Notes: a model not told the origin generated them from the sequence alone. Shown: positions 37,072 to 45,170, counted from the stretch's first letter. The stretch: 52,814 nt of DNA from Flavobacteriaceae bacterium CG_4_10_14_3_um_filter_33_47 (GCA_002784145.1 PFKE01000010.1:1-52814); one strand, 5' to 3'. Program-made: numbers and translations.

Positions 37072-38196
37072 TTAAGAGGCAATATTTTTTTCGTTTGATT
37101 TTCCTCGGTTAATTCTACTCTTTAATTCTTTCCGTTTAGAAATATTAGCACCAATAGCATGAACAACTAAACCACCTGCTAAAACTCCTGCGCCAATTTT
37201 ACCAATATCATCCGCTAAGCCTTCGGCATGTAATCCAGGAACTTTGGCTAATCGTTCGTAAAATGGCCCATTATCCCAGAAATTTTCTTCACTACATCCT
37301 ATACATCCATGACCTGATTGAATTGGATAACTTACGCCATTGTTCCATTTTATGGTACCACAAGAATTGTAGGTCATCGGGCCTTTGCAGCCCAGCTTAT
37401 AAAGACAATAACCATCTTTAGCATTTTTATCGTCAAACGTTTCCGCAAACAATCCTGCATCGTAATATGGTCTTCTATAACAACTATCATGCACTCGTTT
37501 TGCATAAAATGCTTTAGGTCTTCCTAATCTATCAAGTTCTGGCAACCTTCCAAATGTTACCATATGAATAATAACGCCTGCCATGACCTCTCCTATTGGT
37601 GGACATCCTGGAACTCTTATGATGGGTTTATTTTTAATTATTTTATGAATTGGAGTTGCATTTGTTGGATTTGGTTTTGCAGCCTGCACACATCCATTGG
37701 ATGCACAACTTCCCCAAGCTATGATAGCTTTTGCGCCTTCAGCAGATTCTAATAATATGTCTTTTGCAGATCTTCCTCCTATACAACAATAATTACCATC
37801 ATCTCCCATAGGCACAGAACCTTCAACACAAAGAATATACTCACCTTTGTATTTTTCCATAGTAGCTTTTTTAGCTGCCTCGGCTTGATGTCCTGATGCT
37901 GCCATCAATGTTAACGTATAATCTAAAGATATTTTATCTAGAATAATATCTGCTACAATAGGGTGATCAGAACGGATAAAAGATTCACTGCAACAAGTAC
38001 ACTCTTGGAAATGTTCCCAAATTACTGGTACTCTGTAAGTAGTCTCAAGAGATTTTGCTACTTGACCAACCATCGAGTTTTCCAGTCCCATATAGGCGGC
38101 AATGTAGGTGGCAAATTTCATAAAATCTCTTCTGCTATAGCCTTGTTTTATGATGCTCTCATAATAAGTTTCTCTCACTTCTTTTTTTGTAGCCAT
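37072..38196 (-). CDS. hyaA: Oxygen-tolerant (group 1d) [NiFe]-hydrogenase small subunit
   Basis: 374 residues. Tat motif SRRDFMK (21-27). ECTCCSE contains Cys66, Cys68 and Cys69; WGSCASNGC contains Cys164 and Cys169; PGCPP has Cys198. The extra cysteines (second of CTCC, and Cys169) match those that bind the special [4Fe-3S] proximal cluster of O2-tolerant enzymes such as E. coli Hyd-1. Medial and distal cluster residues lie at about 240-310. A C-terminal hydrophobic helix (IGAGVLAGGLVVHAIGA) anchors it in the membrane. First gene of the minus-strand operon. Confidence 0.97.
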   Translation of the reverse strand: MATKKEVRETYYESIIKQGYSRRDFMKFATYIAAYMGLENSMVGQVAKSLETTYRVPVIWEHFQECTCCSESFIRSDHPIVADIILDKISLDYTLTLMAASGHQAEAAKKATMEKYKGEYILCVEGSVPMGDDGNYCCIGGRSAKDILLESAEGAKAIIAWGSCASNGCVQAAKPNPTNATPIHKIIKNKPIIRVPGCPPIGEVMAGVIIHMVTFGRLPELDRLGRPKAFYAKRVHDSCYRRPYYDAGLFAETFDDKNAKDGYCLYKLGCKGPMTYNSCGTIKWNNGVSYPIQSGHGCIGCSEENFWDNGPFYERLAKVPGLHAEGLADDIGKIGAGVLAGGLVVHAIGANISKRKELKSRINRGKSNEKNIAS

Positions 38197-38252
38197 AATT
38201 AAAATTAGATTAATAAAGTTGATGTTTTCTGCGCTTTACCTTTCAGATGTCT

Positions 38253-38326
38253 TAAAACTAAATAATAACATTGAAAAAAAATATGACTTTTATCATATTA
38301 TTAATTTCTATAAATATTTATTATTG
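38253..38326. promoter_or_regulatory. Divergent hya/hypA promoter region with a Crp/Fnr-like palindrome
   Basis: The palindrome ATATGACTTTTATCATAT lies at 38281-38298 (TGA-N6-TCA, centre 38289.5). On the plus side TATTATTG at 38319-38326, and on the minus side TAGTTTTA at 38260-38253, each match TAnnTTTG at five of six fixed positions. Both are centred exactly 33 bp from the palindrome. One site thus seems placed to drive both hyaA and hypA. The regulator itself is not in the window. Confidence 0.6.
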
Positions 38327-38368
38327 CTTTAATTATCAATAATTTAACCACTTAAAAATTTCAGCAAA

Positions 38369-38710
38369 ATGCATGAATTATCTATAGCTTTGGGAATTGT
38401 TGATATTGCTGAAAAGGAAACAAAAAAAGCCCAAAAAAGTAAGGTTAACTTGATTGAACTGGAAATTGGGACTTTGGCAGGCATAGAATTTGACTCACTT
38501 GATTTTGTTTGGCCTATAGCCGTAAAAAACAGTGTTTTAGAATTTGCCTATAAAAAAATAAAAGTCATTCATGCCGAAGCTAAATGCAGTGATTGTGATA
38601 CCCTTTTTAAATTAGATCATGTGTACGACAGCTGCCCAAACTGCAACAGCTATCTTAAAGTGATCATTAAGGGTAAAGAATTGTTAGTAAAAAGCCTTGA
38701 AGTCTCTTAA
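38369..38710 (+). CDS. hypA: Nickel insertion protein HypA
   Basis: 113 residues. MHELSIA gives the N-terminal nickel site (Met1-His2-Glu3). The zinc site is formed by CSDCDTLF and CPNCNSYL near residues 74-92. It works with HypB to insert nickel into the large subunit. It opens the plus-strand operon, and the 90-bp gap to hoxF holds a second regulatory palindrome. Confidence 0.96.
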   Translation: MHELSIALGIVDIAEKETKKAQKSKVNLIELEIGTLAGIEFDSLDFVWPIAVKNSVLEFAYKKIKVIHAEAKCSDCDTLFKLDHVYDSCPNCNSYLKVIIKGKELLVKSLEVS

Positions 38711-38793
38711 TTTTAATAATGAATTAACAATCTTTTCTTAAATTTTATCGATTATTCACAAAACCATTAATCAAATGGCAATTCTATAATGAG

Positions 38794-38837
38794 ATGACAT
38801 TTGTCATATCCTATTTCTATCTATAAAGTTATTTTAG
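38794..38837 (+). promoter_or_regulatory. Crp/Fnr-like site and -7 element ahead of hoxF
   Basis: ATGACATTTGTCAT at 38794-38807 has the same TGA-N6-TCA pattern (centre 38800.5). TATTTTAG at 38830-38837 is a five-of-six match to TAnnTTTG, centred 33 bp downstream, and leaves a leader of about 20 bases to ATG 38861. Confidence 0.6.
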
Positions 38838-38860
38838 TTACAACACTTATTTTCTTGATT

Positions 38861-40687
38861 ATGGTAACTAAAGAGAATGCTATACATAGGTCAAAACTAT
38901 TAAATGTTCTTTGGGACATACAAAGAAAAAGAAGGTTCATCAGTCGTGATGACATGAAAAAAATTTCAAAGGAATTCAATATTTCTATGATTGAATTAGA
39001 AGGTGTTATTTCTTTCTATCATTTTTTTCATCTTTCAAATGCTGGCAAGTACACCATCTATTTGAATTGTTCAACAATTTCCCAACATAAAGATTATCAA
39101 GCAGTAAAGAAAACCTTTCAGGATGAATTAGGAATTTTAATTGGCAACGTTACAAAAGACAACTTATTTGGATTTTTCAAAACCTCATGCATTGGTCTTA
39201 GTGATCAAGAAACTTCTGCCCTGATAAATGGACATCCTTTTACAAACCTTACTCCTGAAAAAGTTCAAACCATCATCTCTAAACTAAGAAATGGGCATTC
39301 TGTTGAATCATTGAGTAACGATCCCAAAAATAATATTCAGTACACACCAAAAGACGAAGCTAAGACCATCTTCTTTAAAACTTACAGCAAAGGCAAAGGG
39401 CTTTCCAAATTGGCTACTTTAACACCTGATGAGGTTATTCAATTAATAACTAAATCTAAGCTTTCAGGAAGAGGAGGCGCGTTTTTTCCAACCGGAATGA
39501 AATGGGAAATGTGCCGAAATAACAAATCAGACCAAAAATATATAATTTGCAATGCTGATGAAGGTGAACCCGGAACCTTTAAAGACCGAGTATTAATGAA
39601 CAAATATCCGGGACTTTTAATAGAAGGCATGGCCATAGCTGGTTATGCCGTTGGAGCCCATGAAGGTATCATATATTTAAGGGCAGAATATTTATATTTA
39701 AAAGAAAGCATTGAGAAAACCATCAAAGAATTTGAAGAATCTGGATTATTGGGAAAAAACATTCTGGGAATAAACAATTTTGATTTTACGGTTCATATAC
39801 AAATGGGAGCCGGAGCATACATATGTGGCGAAGAAACCGCTCTTATTGCCTCTATGGAAGGAAAACGTGGTGAACCATCAACCAAAGAATATTTCCCAGT
39901 AGAAAAAGGTTTTTTAGGTAAACCAACCGTTGTCAATAATGTGGAAACACTTTGTGCAGTGCCAAGAATTCTAGAAATGGGTTTAGACAATTACCTGAGC
40001 ATTGGAACCAAAGAAACACCTGGAACCAAACTTTTAAGCGTCTCTGGCGATTGTAAAAAACTAGGGGTTTATGAAATTGAATGGGGCATGAAGTTAAGAG
40101 ATTTTTTAAGCTTAATTGAAGCAGAAGATCCTTATATGGTTTTGTTTAATGGATTTTCAGGCGAATGCTTATCTAAAGTTGATTTTGATAGAGAAATATC
40201 TGGAGAGAATTTATTAGCAGAACACATTCAATTTAATTTTAAGGATCCTATTGAATATTCTCGCAAAATGAGTGGTGTTGGTCTGCGAAGTGGCGGATCA
40301 ATCATGGTTTTTAATAAAAGTCGAAATTTAATTGGAATACTCAAAAACATAACCAAATTTTTTGTGGCTGAGTCTTGTGGTATTTGTGTACCATGCAGAA
40401 CTGGTAATTTCCTTCTAAATAAAAAAATTAACAAAATCATATTTGGTCATGCCGATATAAAAGACCTAGAACAAATAAAGGAATGGAGCACTATTATTAA
40501 ACAATCCAGCAGATGTGGACTTGGAAAAACATCTACAAATTGTTTGCTTACTGCCCTACTGAAATTTCCAGAAGAATTTAAAAAATACCTCACAGCAGAA
40601 AGCAATTTCAATCATTCATTTAATATTGAAAACGCTGTAGAAAACTACAATACAATTATCCAAGAAATAGAAAGTACTTATGAATAA
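38861..40687 (+). CDS. hoxF: HoxF: NAD(H)-binding diaphorase subunit with fused NuoE-like domain
   Basis: 608 residues from ATG 38861; a TTG at 38801 would add 20 hydrophobic residues and lies inside the palindrome, so it is rejected. Residues 1-150 are a NuoE-like thioredoxin fold. The rest is NuoF-like: GRGGAFFPTGMKW and NADEGEPGTF (FMN), GAGAYICGEETALI (NADH), then ESCGICVPCRTGN with SSRCGLGKT for a [4Fe-4S] cluster. Of the four cysteines for the NuoE [2Fe-2S] cluster only Cys70 and Cys110 remain; positions 75 and 114 are Gln and Ser. It passes electrons between NAD(H) and the hydrogenase module. It overlaps the next gene by 8 bp. Confidence 0.95.
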   Translation: MVTKENAIHRSKLLNVLWDIQRKRRFISRDDMKKISKEFNISMIELEGVISFYHFFHLSNAGKYTIYLNCSTISQHKDYQAVKKTFQDELGILIGNVTKDNLFGFFKTSCIGLSDQETSALINGHPFTNLTPEKVQTIISKLRNGHSVESLSNDPKNNIQYTPKDEAKTIFFKTYSKGKGLSKLATLTPDEVIQLITKSKLSGRGGAFFPTGMKWEMCRNNKSDQKYIICNADEGEPGTFKDRVLMNKYPGLLIEGMAIAGYAVGAHEGIIYLRAEYLYLKESIEKTIKEFEESGLLGKNILGINNFDFTVHIQMGAGAYICGEETALIASMEGKRGEPSTKEYFPVEKGFLGKPTVVNNVETLCAVPRILEMGLDNYLSIGTKETPGTKLLSVSGDCKKLGVYEIEWGMKLRDFLSLIEAEDPYMVLFNGFSGECLSKVDFDREISGENLLAEHIQFNFKDPIEYSRKMSGVGLRSGGSIMVFNKSRNLIGILKNITKFFVAESCGICVPCRTGNFLLNKKINKIIFGHADIKDLEQIKEWSTIIKQSSRCGLGKTSTNCLLTALLKFPEEFKKYLTAESNFNHSFNIENAVENYNTIIQEIESTYE

Positions 40688-41948
40688 TTTAATAAACATA
40701 ACTATTGATGGGAAACAATACCAAGCACATGAAGGAAAAAACTTGGTAGAAGCTGCTAAAGAAAACGGTATCTACATCCCTACTTTATGCCATTTTCATG
40801 AAATTAATACTCCTCTAGGCACATGCCGAATTTGTACAGTATGCGTTAACGGTAAAACAACTACGAGCTGTACAACAAAAGTATATGAAGGCATGGAAGT
40901 TGAAATAAACACGCCAGAACTTTTAAATACTAGAAAAGCAATCATTGAGATGCTGTATGCAGAAGGAAATCACTTTTGTCCTTCTTGCGAAAAAAGTGGC
41001 AATTGCGATATGCAAAACTTAGGCTATGATATGGGCGTTACTAATTCACGTTTTCCTCATGTTTATAGCAACAAAGTAGTAGATTTCACTTCGGACAGAA
41101 TGATCATGGAATCCAACAGATGTATTCTTTGTAAACGCTGCGTTGAAGAGATTAAAACCAAAGACGGTAAAGATGTTTTTTCTTTTGTGAGCAGAGGTAT
41201 TAAAACTCGCGTTCATATTGATTATGAACAAGAGAAAAAATTAACTGACGCTGAAGCTATGCATGCTATGAACATTTGTCCCGTTGGAGCTATTTTGGTT
41301 AAAGGGATGATTTACGAACAACCATTTGGAGATCGCAAATATGATATGACCGGAAAACTAAAAGAAACCCAAATTCATACCGACTTTATAAAAAGAAATG
41401 ATGAAAATAAATTTATAGTTGCAACAACGTCCTTAGCCGGATGCTTTGGATGCCATATGTCGTTATTAGATATTGATTTAGAGATTTTGGATATTCTGGA
41501 AATAGTAGAGTTCAACAAATCACCATTAACAGATATTAAAAAGTTTAGTAAACGATGTGACATTGGTTTAATTGAAGGCGGTTGTGCAAATTCTGAAAAT
41601 ATAGAAGTTCTAAAAGAGTTCAGAAAAAAATGTGATATCCTCGTTGCTTTTGGTGAATGTGCCATTATGGGAGGTATTCCTGCCATGCGGAATTTTGTTC
41701 CATTAAAAGAATGTCTGGAAGAAGCTTACATACATGGTTTAACTAGTGAAATTGGAACTAATATAATTCCAAATCATGAAGATATTCCTAAACTACTTAA
41801 CAATGTATATCCGTGCAATGAAATAGTTAAAATAGATTATTACATTCCTGGTTGTCCTCCAAATGCCAACCATATATGGAAAGTTGTAAAAAATATTCTA
41901 TTAAACGAGGAATACTCTATTACTCACGAAGAATTTAAATACGATTGA
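40680..41948 (+). CDS. hoxUY: HoxU-HoxY fusion: electron-transfer and hydrogenase small subunits in one chain
   Basis: 422 residues in one uninterrupted frame. Residues 1-235 are HoxU/NuoG-like: [2Fe-2S] cysteines 37, 49, 52 and 64; a second site in NHFCPSCEKSGNC (His98, Cys100, 103, 109); a third with Cys148, 151, 154 and 200. Residues 244-422 are HoxY, the NiFe small subunit: Cys255/Cys258 in GCFGCHMS, IEGGCANSEN, GECAIMGGIPAMRN (Cys327) and IPGCPPNA (Cys392), which together bind the proximal [4Fe-4S]. In characterised group 3d enzymes these are two proteins. hoxH follows two bases later. Confidence 0.93.
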   Translation: MNNLINITIDGKQYQAHEGKNLVEAAKENGIYIPTLCHFHEINTPLGTCRICTVCVNGKTTTSCTTKVYEGMEVEINTPELLNTRKAIIEMLYAEGNHFCPSCEKSGNCDMQNLGYDMGVTNSRFPHVYSNKVVDFTSDRMIMESNRCILCKRCVEEIKTKDGKDVFSFVSRGIKTRVHIDYEQEKKLTDAEAMHAMNICPVGAILVKGMIYEQPFGDRKYDMTGKLKETQIHTDFIKRNDENKFIVATTSLAGCFGCHMSLLDIDLEILDILEIVEFNKSPLTDIKKFSKRCDIGLIEGGCANSENIEVLKEFRKKCDILVAFGECAIMGGIPAMRNFVPLKECLEEAYIHGLTSEIGTNIIPNHEDIPKLLNNVYPCNEIVKIDYYIPGCPPNANHIWKVVKNILLNEEYSITHEEFKYD

Positions 41949-41950
41949 GC

Positions 41951-43402
41951 ATGAAAAAAATAGTTATAGATCCTGTAACAAGAGTGGAAGGACATGGTAA
42001 AGTGACCATTCATTTAGACGAAAACAACAACGTAAAAGAGTCTTTTTTTCATATTGTAGAGTTTCGTGGTTTTGAGCGCTTTATTCAAGGGCACCCCTAC
42101 TGGGAAGCTCCTGTATTGGTTCAGCGACTTTGTGGTATTTGTCCTGTAAGTCATCATTTAGCTGCAGCGAAGGCCATTGATCAAATTGTAGGCATAGAAC
42201 CCAAAGATTTGTCTTTACCCGCACAAAAAATTAGGAAACTTTTACATTTCGGACAGATATTCCAATCACATGCTTTACACTTCTTTTATTTAGCTTCACC
42301 AGACTTATTATTTGGTGTTGATGCAGATCCTGCAAAGCGAAATGTTGCCGAGGTTGCCATTGCACACCCCGAATTGGCAAAAAAAGGAATTTTAATGAGA
42401 AAGTTTGGTCAAGAAATCATTAAAACTATTGCAGGAAAACGTATTCATGGTATTTCTGCCGTTCCTGGAGGCGTTCATAAAAAAATAACTTTAAAAGAAA
42501 GAGACTATTTTTTAAATAGCAAAGAAATACCTTCTGTTGATGCCATGATCAATTGGTCAGTTGAGATTATTGATTTCTTAAAAGGCTATCATAACATAAA
42601 TAAAAAATGGTTAGATGAATTTGCAGAATATCCGTCAGGACATTTAGGCTTAGTAAATAAAGACAATGGTTTTTTAGAATTATACGATGGTAATTTACGC
42701 GCCTTGGATGCCAATGGCAAAGTAACCTTAAACGATATTCCCTCCGATGATTACATTCAATATTTTAATGAAGGTGTAGAAAAATGGTCCTATTTAAAAT
42801 TCCCATATTTAAAAGATTTAGGAAGAGAAAAAGGATGGAATCGCGTTGGACCTTTAGCTAGAATAAATATTTGTAATGGTATTGAAACACCTTTAGCAGA
42901 ACAGGAACGACTTATTTTTAAATTATCAACACATGGTAAAATAAACAACAAAACCATGTATTCACATTGGGCACGACTTATAGAGATGTTATATTGTGCA
43001 GAAATGATGAAAAAATTATTGAATGATGAAGATATTTTAAGCAATGACCTCGTTAGAAAAGGAGAACGACGTAGTGAAGGCATCGGTATTATTGAAGCGC
43101 CTAGAGGTACATTGATTCATCATTATGAAGTTGATGATCGTGACCGAATAACACGCTGTAATCTCATTGTTTCTACAACACATAATAACGAGCCGATGAA
43201 TCAGGCTGTTAAATGGGTCGCTAATAATGTGATTAGTGGAGAACCTAAAATTACCGAAGGCATGCTCAATCAAGTTGAAGTCGCTATTAGAGCCTATGAT
43301 CCTTGTTTGAGTTGTGCAACCCACGCTTTAGGACAAATGCCTTTAAATATTCGGTTGGAAGATTGCGAAGGAAACCTTATAGATGAAAAAATTAGATCAT
43401 AA
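41951..43402 (+). CDS. hoxH: Group 3d [NiFe]-hydrogenase large subunit HoxH
   Basis: 483 residues from ATG 41951; a TTG at 41945 gives two extra residues and is not needed. KIVIDPVTRVEGHGKV start, L1 motif RLCGICPVSHHLA and L2 motif DPCLSCATHALGQMPL. Cleavage after the His of CATH would release a 25-residue tail. With HoxF and HoxUY it forms a soluble NAD-linked hydrogenase that can oxidise H2 to make NADH or release H2. It overlaps hoxW by 20 bp. Confidence 0.96.
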   Translation: MKKIVIDPVTRVEGHGKVTIHLDENNNVKESFFHIVEFRGFERFIQGHPYWEAPVLVQRLCGICPVSHHLAAAKAIDQIVGIEPKDLSLPAQKIRKLLHFGQIFQSHALHFFYLASPDLLFGVDADPAKRNVAEVAIAHPELAKKGILMRKFGQEIIKTIAGKRIHGISAVPGGVHKKITLKERDYFLNSKEIPSVDAMINWSVEIIDFLKGYHNINKKWLDEFAEYPSGHLGLVNKDNGFLELYDGNLRALDANGKVTLNDIPSDDYIQYFNEGVEKWSYLKFPYLKDLGREKGWNRVGPLARINICNGIETPLAEQERLIFKLSTHGKINNKTMYSHWARLIEMLYCAEMMKKLLNDEDILSNDLVRKGERRSEGIGIIEAPRGTLIHHYEVDDRDRITRCNLIVSTTHNNEPMNQAVKWVANNVISGEPKITEGMLNQVEVAIRAYDPCLSCATHALGQMPLNIRLEDCEGNLIDEKIRS

Positions 43403-43838
43403 AGCAATCGTTATAGGAATTGGCAACATTGGACGACAAGATGATGGCATAGCTTGGCTATTTTTAGATTATTTAAAAGAACAGAATATAAATATTGATC
43501 TGGAATACCGATATCAGCTTCAAATTGAAGATGCAGAATTAATTTCCAACTATGCCAAAGTATTTTTTATTGATGCTACTAAAGAGACAACAGAACATGG
43601 TTTTTACCTAAAACCATGTCTGCCATCAATAACATACAACTTTAGCTCTCATGCTGTAGAACCAGAAACCATTTTGCGTTTATGCAACAAACTGTACAAT
43701 CGTAACCCAGAAACATCCATATTAGGAATACAAGGTTATCATTGGGATTTAAAAATTGGATTGAGCAAAAAGGGAACAATAAATTTTAATAAAGCAAAAA
43801 AATACTTTAACGATAAGGTACTTATTAACTATCTTTGA
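43383..43838 (+). CDS. hoxW: Hydrogenase maturation endopeptidase for HoxH (HoxW-like)
   Basis: 151 residues of the HupD/HoxW peptidase family: IGIGNIGRQDDGIAWLFLDYL carries the first acidic nickel-sensing residue, FFIDATKE the second, and SSHAVEPE the histidine. It differs from the HyaD protein and sits in the hox operon, so it should be specific for the HoxH tail. The start overlaps hoxH. Confidence 0.9.
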   Translation: MKKLDHKAIVIGIGNIGRQDDGIAWLFLDYLKEQNINIDLEYRYQLQIEDAELISNYAKVFFIDATKETTEHGFYLKPCLPSITYNFSSHAVEPETILRLCNKLYNRNPETSILGIQGYHWDLKIGLSKKGTINFNKAKKYFNDKVLINYL

Positions 43839-43860
43839 GTAAATCATAAATTTTATAGCT

Positions 43861-44733
43861 ATGTGTGGAACTTGCGGTTGCGGATCTGAAAAGAATGGTG
43901 TAACCATTCTATCGCCAAAAGAAAATAAAACTAATGAGCAGCATCACCATCATCATGATGGCGAGCATTCACATAGTCATGATCACTCAAATGATCACCA
44001 TCATCACGACCATCATGAGCATAGTCATGGTCACTCACATGATCACCATCATCACCATGATGATGAACATAGTCATGAACACGACCATCATAAAACCATC
44101 CTAAACCTTGAACAAGATATTTTAAAGCATAACGACGTTATGGCTGCAAGAAATAAAGGTTATTTTGAAGCTAAAAATATTTTTGCCATAAATTTAGTTA
44201 GCTCTCCAGGATCAGGAAAAACTTCCATTTTAGAAAGAACTTTAAGCGACTTAAAAAATGAAAAATCATTTTTTGTTATTGAAGGAGATCAACAAACCCT
44301 AAATGACGCTAACAGAATTGATGCACTGAATATTCCAGTAATCCAAATCAACACAGGAAAAGGATGTCATTTAGAAAGTGAAATGGTTTACAACGCGGTT
44401 AAGCAATTAAACATCACAGACCATTCAATTTTAATGATAGAAAATGTAGGCAACTTGGTCTGCCCTTCCATGTTTAACTTAGGAGAAAATAAACGCGTGG
44501 TCATTATTAGCACTACAGAAGGAGAAGATAAACCTATCAAATATCCAGATATGTTTTTTACATCAGATGTCTGTATCATTAATAAAATTGATTTGCTGCC
44601 ATATTTAAAGGTAGATATAGAGAAGTTAAAAAACTATGCTTTACAAGTCAACCCAAAATTAATATTCTTTGAAGTCTCTGCTACCAAAGGCGAAGGCATG
44701 GAGTCGTGGTACAAATGGTTAAAAGAAAACTAA
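43861..44733 (+). CDS. hypB: Nickel-handling GTPase HypB with a long histidine-rich region
   Basis: 290 residues. MCGTCGCG is the high-affinity N-terminal metal site. Residues 28-77 contain 29 histidines, a nickel store. The SIMIBI-class GTPase domain has P-loop SSPGSGKTS, VIEGDQQT, ENVGNLVCPS and NKIDLLP. It works with HypA to load nickel. The His-rich stretch is made of repeated GAY/CAY codons in GATCACCATCAT-like DNA, probably expanded by slippage. Confidence 0.97.
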   Translation: MCGTCGCGSEKNGVTILSPKENKTNEQHHHHHDGEHSHSHDHSNDHHHHDHHEHSHGHSHDHHHHHDDEHSHEHDHHKTILNLEQDILKHNDVMAARNKGYFEAKNIFAINLVSSPGSGKTSILERTLSDLKNEKSFFVIEGDQQTLNDANRIDALNIPVIQINTGKGCHLESEMVYNAVKQLNITDHSILMIENVGNLVCPSMFNLGENKRVVIISTTEGEDKPIKYPDMFFTSDVCIINKIDLLPYLKVDIEKLKNYALQVNPKLIFFEVSATKGEGMESWYKWLKEN

Positions 44734-44746
44734 ATCAAAAACAGCT

Positions 44747-45007
44747 ATGTGTCTTTCAATTCCCGGAAAATTAATAGAAATAACAGCTCAACTGGACGAA
44801 ACCTTCAGAACCGGTAAAGTATCTTTTGATGGCGTTATCAAAGAAGTTAGCCTTACACTGGTGCCAGAAGCCAAGGTTAATGATTATGTTATGGTGCATG
44901 TTGGAGCCGCCATTAGTGTAGTTGATGAAGAGGAAGCTAAAAAAACCTTTGAATTGTTAAAACAACTCAATGAACTTTATGACTTAGAGCCACCAGAGCT
45001 TAATTAA
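44747..45007 (+). CDS. hypC: Hydrogenase maturation chaperone HypC
   Basis: 86 residues starting MCLSIPGKLIEI. Cys2 binds the iron centre passed from HypD. Its end is rich in acidic and hydrophobic residues. The only HypC/HybG-type chaperone in the window, so it probably serves both large subunits. Last gene of the plus-strand operon. Confidence 0.96.
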   Translation: MCLSIPGKLIEITAQLDETFRTGKVSFDGVIKEVSLTLVPEAKVNDYVMVHVGAAISVVDEEEAKKTFELLKQLNELYDLEPPELN

Positions 45008-45037
45008 TCAAAGAACCTATGAAAAACATCCTTGGTT

Positions 45038-45082
45038 TATGATATATATCATATTACACATTTTCATAAAACACTAATATTG
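45038..45082 (+). promoter_or_regulatory. Third Crp/Fnr-like site with -7 element, after hypC
   Basis: TATGATATATATCATA at 45038-45053 is a perfect 16-bp palindrome with TGA-N6-TCA (centre 45045.5). TAATATTG at 45075-45082 matches TAnnTTTG at five of six positions and is centred 33 bp downstream, as at the two hydrogenase promoters. Confidence 0.55.
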
Positions 45083-45086
45083 TTTG

Positions 45087-45170
45087 ATTTTTTCTTTAAC
45101 ATTCAACTAAAGAAACTTATTAATAGCAATAAAAGTCTGGGAATTCAACATTTTCAGACTTTTTTATTTA
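45087..45170 (+). ncRNA. Possible small RNA between hypC and the response regulator
   Basis: From the start site predicted by the third Crp/Fnr-like promoter to the terminator at 45131-45163 is about 80 bases without a credible ORF. It may be a small regulatory RNA or an attenuated leader for the response regulator. The evidence is only promoter plus terminator. Confidence 0.3.
45131..45163 (+). terminator. Terminator after the hox/hyp operon
   Basis: AAAAGTCTG pairs with CAGACTTTT around a 15-base loop and runs into a T-rich tail. It ends the hypA-to-hypC operon and any transcript from 45087. Confidence 0.85.

Noticed and set aside
38801-38860. Upstream TTG start for HoxF giving a hydrophobic N-terminal extension
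   Set aside because: It starts inside the regulatory palindrome and adds a membrane-like segment that a soluble diaphorase should not have; ATG 38861 fits better.
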